A stretch of 9,039 bases of DNA from CAZWVM01 sp964637705 (GTDB lineage: Bacteria > UBA8481): the NCBI GenBank assembly GCA_964637705.1, contig CAZWVM010000144.1:1-9039 (forward strand). The letters are read 5' to 3'. The notes under the pieces were generated by a model. That model was given only the letters and a program-made list of their open reading frames with translations, searched no databases and was not told where the DNA came from. The translations under genes were made by a program, and so were the position numbers. This document shows, in pieces, positions 5,496 through 9,039 of this stretch (position 1 is its first letter; every line of letters starts with the position of its first letter).

Positions 5496-5504
5496 TGCTA
5501 TCGT
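5496..5504 (+). promoter_or_regulatory. possible extended -10 promoter of the GATase1-like gene
   Basis: TGCTATCGT carries the TGn extension and four of six matches to TATAAT. Eight pyrimidines, TCCCTCCC, separate it from the ATG at 5513, and no Shine-Dalgarno site is present. No convincing -35 is seen. Transcription from here would give a leaderless or nearly leaderless mRNA. The 52-base gap from the upstream gene also allows read-through. Confidence 0.4.
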
Positions 5505-5512
5505 TCCCTCCC

Positions 5513-6262
5513 ATGAAAATCCTGTATTGTGGTGACGGGCCGGTCGACGGAGCGGCGCGCTACCTTCTCGGTTGCATCAAGTCCGCCGGCTTCTCGACGA
5601 CCCACCTTCCGCCGGCGCGCCGGCTGGCGCCGTCCGCCCTGAAGAGGCGTTACGACCTCATCATCCTTTCCGACATGCCGGCGGCGCAGGTTCCGGCGGC
5701 CGCGCAGCGCGAGATCGTGAAGCAGGTGGAATCGGGAACGGGCCTCCTGATGGTCGGCGGATGGGCCTCCTTCTCGGGCCCGTTCGGCGGATGGAAGGGG
5801 ACCCCCGTCGAGGCGCTCCTGCCGGTGCGATGTCTCGGGCGGGACGACCGGACGAACTTCCCCGCCGGGGCTCTCGTCCTGCCGGCGCGCGAGCACGAGA
5901 TCACCGCGGGTCTCTCCTTCGACGCGGCGCCGGCGGTCTGCGGCCTGAACCGCGTGCTCCTGAAGCCCTCTTCGCGCGTCCTCGTGAACGCGGTGCCGGT
6001 CGTCCAACGTCCGCTCCCGACCGGCGCCCGCCTTCTCCTCCTTTCCAGCGATCCCCTGCCCCTGCTCGTCGTCGACGCCAGCGCCGACCGCCGCGTCGCG
6101 GCCTTCACGTCGGACTTCGCTCCCCACTGGTCGGGCGGGCTCGTCGACTGGGGCCCGCGAACGACGCGGATCGTGGTGAAGGGGCCGGTCTCGATCGAGG
6201 TCGGCACGAGCTACGTCGCCTTCGTGAAATCGCTCCTGGGGTGGCTCGGCCGGGCCGCCTGA
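5513..6262 (+). CDS. GATase1-like (DUF1355-type) putative glutamine amidotransferase-fold protein
   Basis: The 249-residue cytoplasmic protein has a flavodoxin-like/class I glutamine amidotransferase-like layout: MKILYCGDG at the N-terminus, YDLIILSDMPAAQVP (47-61), SGTGLLMVGGWASFSGPFGGWKGTPVEALLPV (74-105), and DDRTNFPAG (111-119). The order of YDLIILSD, GGGLLM-like, GGW.SF and GTPVE..LPV elements matches the DUF1355/GATase1-like family (PF07090). The nucleophile elbow has Gly/Trp/Ala/Ser and no cysteine at the usual place, so ammonia-producing glutaminase activity is unlikely; members may instead be binding or structural proteins. The C-terminal part (190-215) has FTSDFAPHWSGGLVDWGP, typical of these proteins. 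The ATG at 5513 is chosen because residues read upstream of it are not family-like. It lies 52 bases after the SLOG-like gene on the same strand. The function is unknown. Confidence 0.7.
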   Translation: MKILYCGDGPVDGAARYLLGCIKSAGFSTTHLPPARRLAPSALKRRYDLIILSDMPAAQVPAAAQREIVKQVESGTGLLMVGGWASFSGPFGGWKGTPVEALLPVRCLGRDDRTNFPAGALVLPAREHEITAGLSFDAAPAVCGLNRVLLKPSSRVLVNAVPVVQRPLPTGARLLLLSSDPLPLLVVDASADRRVAAFTSDFAPHWSGGLVDWGPRTTRIVVKGPVSIEVGTSYVAFVKSLLGWLGRAA

Positions 6263-6333
6263 CCCGCGCCGCTTCCGTTTCCACAGGCCCGTCCCGTCAC
6301 GAGTCCTCGCTCCTGTTCACTCCGCGTCTCTTC

Positions 6334-6342
6334 TGATATCCT
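6334..6342 (+). promoter_or_regulatory. possible extended -10 promoter of ssnA-glyA
   Basis: TGATATCCT has the TGn extension and four of six matches to TATAAT, with a weak -35, TGTTCA (6314-6319, three of six), at 17 bp. The start would be near 6349, giving a leader of about 25 bases that contains the GAGGTGA Shine-Dalgarno site. The 111-base gap (6263-6373) shows nothing else: no clear terminator for the upstream gene and no riboswitch. Confidence 0.35.
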
Positions 6343-6373
6343 CGGCCATCCCTTTATCGCCTCGAGGTGAGCC

Positions 6374-7720
6374 ATGCTTCTCATCGGACCCGGAACCGTC
6401 GTCACCTTCGGAGCCAGCAACCGCGTGCTCCCCGACTCCGGCGTTCTCATCGACGGCGACGTGATCCGGGCCGTCGGTCCGTGGAAACAAGTCAGCGCGG
6501 TGGAGGAGAAGGTCGAGCACCTCGACGCGGACGGCCGCGTGATCCTGCCGGGGCTCGTGAACGCCCACATGCACTTCTACTCGACGTTCGCCCGCGGCAT
6601 GTCGCTCGGCGGCGATCCGGCTTCGAACTTCAACGACATCCTGAAGAAACTCTGGTGGCGGCTCGACAAGGCCCTCGGCCCCGAGGACTGCTACCTCTCG
6701 GCCGCTCTTCCGATCCTTCAGGGAATCAAGTACGGCGTGACGACCTACATCGACCACCACGCCTCTCCCTTCTACCGCGACGGGACGCCGGTGGGGTGCC
6801 TGGAGGAGATCGGCCAGGCGGTCATCGACACGGGCGTGAGGGCCTGCTGCTGCTACGAGGTCTCGGACCGCGACGGCGAGACGATCGCCCTGGCGGGCAT
6901 GAGCGAGAACGAGCGGTTCCTGGAGATGTGCCGGGCGGGCCATGGCGCCGGCCGCCTCTCGGGCATGATCGGCCTGCACGCCCAGTTCACGTGCGGCGAC
7001 GAGACCCTGGAGGCCGCGCGGCAATTGGACGAATACGAGCACGCGGGCGTGCACATCCACTGCGCGGAGGCGCTCTCCGACGCGGAGGACGCGCGCGCGC
7101 GGGGTTTCGGGGGTTGCGTCGAGCGGTTGGCCGCCTTCGACCTCCTCACGGAGAAGACGATCCTGGCTCATTGCGTGCACGTCTCCGAAAAGGAGCTGGA
7201 GATCATCGCGAAGGCGGGCGCGGCCGTGGTGCACCAGCCGACCTCCAACATGAACAACGCCGTCGGCGCCGCGAACATCGTCCGCATGAAGGAACTCGGG
7301 ATCCTCGCCGGCATCGGCACCGACGGCATGGCCCCGAATCCCCTCGACGACTTCAAGGCCGCCTCGTGGCTCGCGCGCCACCGCGCCGGCGACCCGCGGT
7401 CGGGCTGGGGCGAGCCGTACGAGATGTTCGTGAAGGGCAATTCGGCCATCGCCTCCCGCTATTTCGAGAAGCCGGTGGGGGTCCTGGAGGAGGGCGCCTT
7501 CGGCGACGTCGCGGTGATGGACTACTACCCGCCGACGCCTCTCAACGACGCCTCCTGCTTCGGTCACGTCCTCTTCGGGCTGGCCTACGCGGATGCATGG
7601 GCCACGGTCTGCCACGGTAAGGTGCTCCTGAAGGAGAAGAAGTTGACGGGAACGATCGACGAGGAAGGGCTCGCGGAGCGGGCGCGTGAACACGCGGCCG
7701 ACCTCTGGGAGCGGATTTGA
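6374..7720 (+). CDS. ssnA: SsnA-family metal-dependent amidohydrolase
   Basis: This 448-residue protein belongs to the cytosine-deaminase-like amidohydrolase superfamily and is closest by eye to SsnA. Metal ligands are visible: His65/His67 in NAHMH, His229 in HIHCAE, His266 in LAHCVH and Asp317 in GTDG, with GLHAQF (200-205) before them. SsnA-specific stretches are LKKLWWRLDKAL (90-101), TYIDHHASP (124-132), SNMNNAVG (291-298), KGNSAIASRYF (354-364) and YPPTPLNDAS (385-394). Escherichia coli ssnA sits in a cluster of selenium-dependent molybdenum hydroxylases for purine-type substrates, but its reaction is not established. No such hydroxylase gene is visible here, so this member may deaminate or hydrolyse another heterocycle. 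GAGG (6364-6367) lies six bases before the ATG. glyA begins 14 bases after the stop, so the two likely form one operon. Confidence 0.85.
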   Translation: MLLIGPGTVVTFGASNRVLPDSGVLIDGDVIRAVGPWKQVSAVEEKVEHLDADGRVILPGLVNAHMHFYSTFARGMSLGGDPASNFNDILKKLWWRLDKALGPEDCYLSAALPILQGIKYGVTTYIDHHASPFYRDGTPVGCLEEIGQAVIDTGVRACCCYEVSDRDGETIALAGMSENERFLEMCRAGHGAGRLSGMIGLHAQFTCGDETLEAARQLDEYEHAGVHIHCAEALSDAEDARARGFGGCVERLAAFDLLTEKTILAHCVHVSEKELEIIAKAGAAVVHQPTSNMNNAVGAANIVRMKELGILAGIGTDGMAPNPLDDFKAASWLARHRAGDPRSGWGEPYEMFVKGNSAIASRYFEKPVGVLEEGAFGDVAVMDYYPPTPLNDASCFGHVLFGLAYADAWATVCHGKVLLKEKKLTGTIDEEGLAERAREHAADLWERI

Positions 7721-7734
7721 CGGGGGATGACGCG

Positions 7735-9018
7735 ATGACGACGACGGATGCGACGATGAAGAGAATGGCCCTGGCGGCGACGGACCCGGAGATCGCCTGG
7801 CTCATCGACCGGGAGATCGAGCGGCAGGAGAACCAGCTCGAGATGATCGCCTCGGAGAACTTCTGCTCACGGGCGGTCCTGGAGGCGATGGGGACTCCCC
7901 TGACGAACAAGTACGCGGAAGGCTACCCCGGCAAGCGCTACTACGGCGGTTGCGAGTTCGTCGACGGGGTCGAGACGCTGGCGATCGAGCGCGCGAAGAA
8001 GCTCTTCGGCGTCGAGCACGCGAACGTCCAACCCCACTCGGGCACGACGGCGAACCAGGCCGTCTACTTCACCGTCGCCAAGCCCGGCGACACGATCCTC
8101 GGCATGAAGCTCGCCCACGGCGGGCATCTCTCGCACGGTCACCCGGTCAACTTCTCCGGCCTCATCTACAACGTCGTTTCCTACGGCGTCAGCCCGGAGA
8201 CCGGATACATCGACTACGCCGAACTGGAGCGCCTGGCGAAGGAGTGCCGTCCGAAGGTCATCGTCACGGGCGCCTCGGCCTACCCGAGGCAGATCGACTT
8301 CGAGCGGGTGGGGCGGATTGCGGCTGAAGTGGGCGCGGCGCACATGGCCGACATCGCGCACTACGCCGGGCTCGTCGCGGCGGGCCTCTACGGCTCGCCC
8401 GTCGCGCACGCGGATTTCGTGACGACGACGACGCACAAGACCCTGCGCGGCCCGCGCAGCGGCCTCTCGATGTGCCGCGCCGCCCACGCCAAGGGCCTCG
8501 ACAAGGCGGTCTTCCCGGGCCTGCAGGGCGGCCCCCTGGAGCACGTGATCGCGGCGAAGGCCGTCTGCTTCAGGGAGGCCCTGACGGAGGGATTCCGTGC
8601 CTACCAGAAGCGGATCCTGGAGAACGCGCGGGCGCTCGGCGACGGGCTCGTCGCGCGCGGCTACCGTCTCGTCTCCGGCGGCACCGACTGCCACTTCGTG
8701 CTCCTGGACCTCCGGGAGAAGCCGGTGACGGGGAAGGAGGCGGAGAAGGCCCTTGAGGAGGCGGGGATCACGGTGAACAAGAACGCGATTCCCGACGATC
8801 CGAAGCCCCCGGCCGTCACCTCGGGCGTGCGCATCGGCGTCCCGGCCCTCACCACGCGGGGGATGGGCGCGCAGGAACTCACGACCGTCGCCGGCTGGAT
8901 CGCAGACGTCCTGGACGCACCCTCCGACGCCGCGCGCATCGCGGGGATTCGGAAGTCGGTGGCCGAACTCTGCGACGCCTTTCCTCTCTACCGTCCCGGC
9001 GGGTTCGCGGAGCTGTAG
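7735..9018 (+). CDS. glyA: serine hydroxymethyltransferase
   Basis: This 427-residue pyridoxal-phosphate enzyme interconverts serine plus tetrahydrofolate with glycine plus 5,10-methylenetetrahydrofolate, the main source of one-carbon units. Signatures include MIASENF, LTNKYAEGYPGKRYYGGCEFVD, HANVQPHSG, AHGGHLSHGHPVNFSG, the DIAHYAGLVAAG block with the PLP-ring Asp/His, and TTTTHKTLRGPRSG with the Schiff-base Lys235. ITVNKNAIPDDPK and TSGVRIGVPALTTRGM complete the C-terminal part. The protein runs full length. I chose the ATG at 7735 because GGGGGA (7722-7727) lies seven bases upstream; TTG 7717, ATG 7756 and ATG 7765 are in-frame alternatives, and homology begins only near residue 11. It follows ssnA closely and depends on that promoter as far as can be seen. 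With ahcY it serves the methyl cycle. The 21 bases after its stop show nothing. Confidence 0.97.
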   Translation: MTTTDATMKRMALAATDPEIAWLIDREIERQENQLEMIASENFCSRAVLEAMGTPLTNKYAEGYPGKRYYGGCEFVDGVETLAIERAKKLFGVEHANVQPHSGTTANQAVYFTVAKPGDTILGMKLAHGGHLSHGHPVNFSGLIYNVVSYGVSPETGYIDYAELERLAKECRPKVIVTGASAYPRQIDFERVGRIAAEVGAAHMADIAHYAGLVAAGLYGSPVAHADFVTTTTHKTLRGPRSGLSMCRAAHAKGLDKAVFPGLQGGPLEHVIAAKAVCFREALTEGFRAYQKRILENARALGDGLVARGYRLVSGGTDCHFVLLDLREKPVTGKEAEKALEEAGITVNKNAIPDDPKPPAVTSGVRIGVPALTTRGMGAQELTTVAGWIADVLDAPSDAARIAGIRKSVAELCDAFPLYRPGGFAEL

Positions 9019-9039
9019 TTGAGTATGGTGTCAGGCATA

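Noticed and set aside
5348..5512. N-terminal extension of the GATase1-like protein from a start at 5348
   Set aside because: The extra 55 residues are Arg/Ser/Pro-rich, overlap the end of the upstream gene in another frame and have no family resemblance; the ATG at 5513 begins the strand typical of the fold.
6317..7693. 458-codon open frame on the minus strand opposite ssnA
   Set aside because: It mirrors the ssnA gene closely, with the same composition bias and no recognisable domain.
7721..7734. Glycine riboswitch or separate promoter ahead of glyA
   Set aside because: Only 14 bases separate ssnA and glyA, with just a Shine-Dalgarno-like GGGGGA; there is no room for either element.

Overview
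The window is compact, GC-rich bacterial DNA holding eight protein genes with short gaps. No insertion sequences, phage genes, CRISPR arrays or repeat families are visible. The GC-rich code, the rpoZ-coaBC pair, and the mix of housekeeping enzymes with an SsnA-type amidohydrolase suggest an environmental lineage outside the model phyla. Acidobacteriota is my best guess, held weakly because nothing here is diagnostic.

Layout: (1) Positions 1-191 look like the last bases of a tRNA, then a hairpin, then the rpoZ promoter. (2) 192-1661 carries rpoZ (RNA polymerase omega) and coaBC (coenzyme A synthesis), separated by a perfect GNRA-loop hairpin. (3) 1693-2956 carries an 89-residue protein made of the tip of the GreA coiled coil, then a lipoprotein resembling the GH114 endo-alpha-1,4-polygalactosaminidase family. 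(4) 2964-4364, on the minus strand, is ahcY (adenosylhomocysteinase), with a strong Shine-Dalgarno site. (5) 4462-6262 carries an unrecognised two-part protein with a DprA/SLOG-like Rossmann half and a C-terminal half recalling ADP-ribosyltransferase-like folds, followed by a GATase1-like protein. (6) 6374-9018 carries an SsnA-family metal-dependent amidohydrolase followed 14 bases later by glyA.

Two genes stand out. One is the mini-Gre protein, which keeps the catalytic acidic loop of GreA but lacks half of the first helix and the whole polymerase-binding domain. The other is the SLOG-like fusion, a possible NAD- or nucleotide-centred sensor/effector.

A third theme is transcription start architecture. 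Three genes (rpoZ, mini-gre and the SLOG-like gene) have a good -10 hexamer exactly six bases before an ATG and no Shine-Dalgarno site, which predicts leaderless mRNAs. A fourth gene (5513) is similar with eight bases. Conventional leadered genes (ahcY, ssnA) sit beside them. ahcY and glyA both serve the methyl/one-carbon cycle. ssnA may be co-transcribed with glyA, which hints at purine or pterin-type deamination linked to C1 supply. All functional statements rest on motif recognition by eye; no database search was run.
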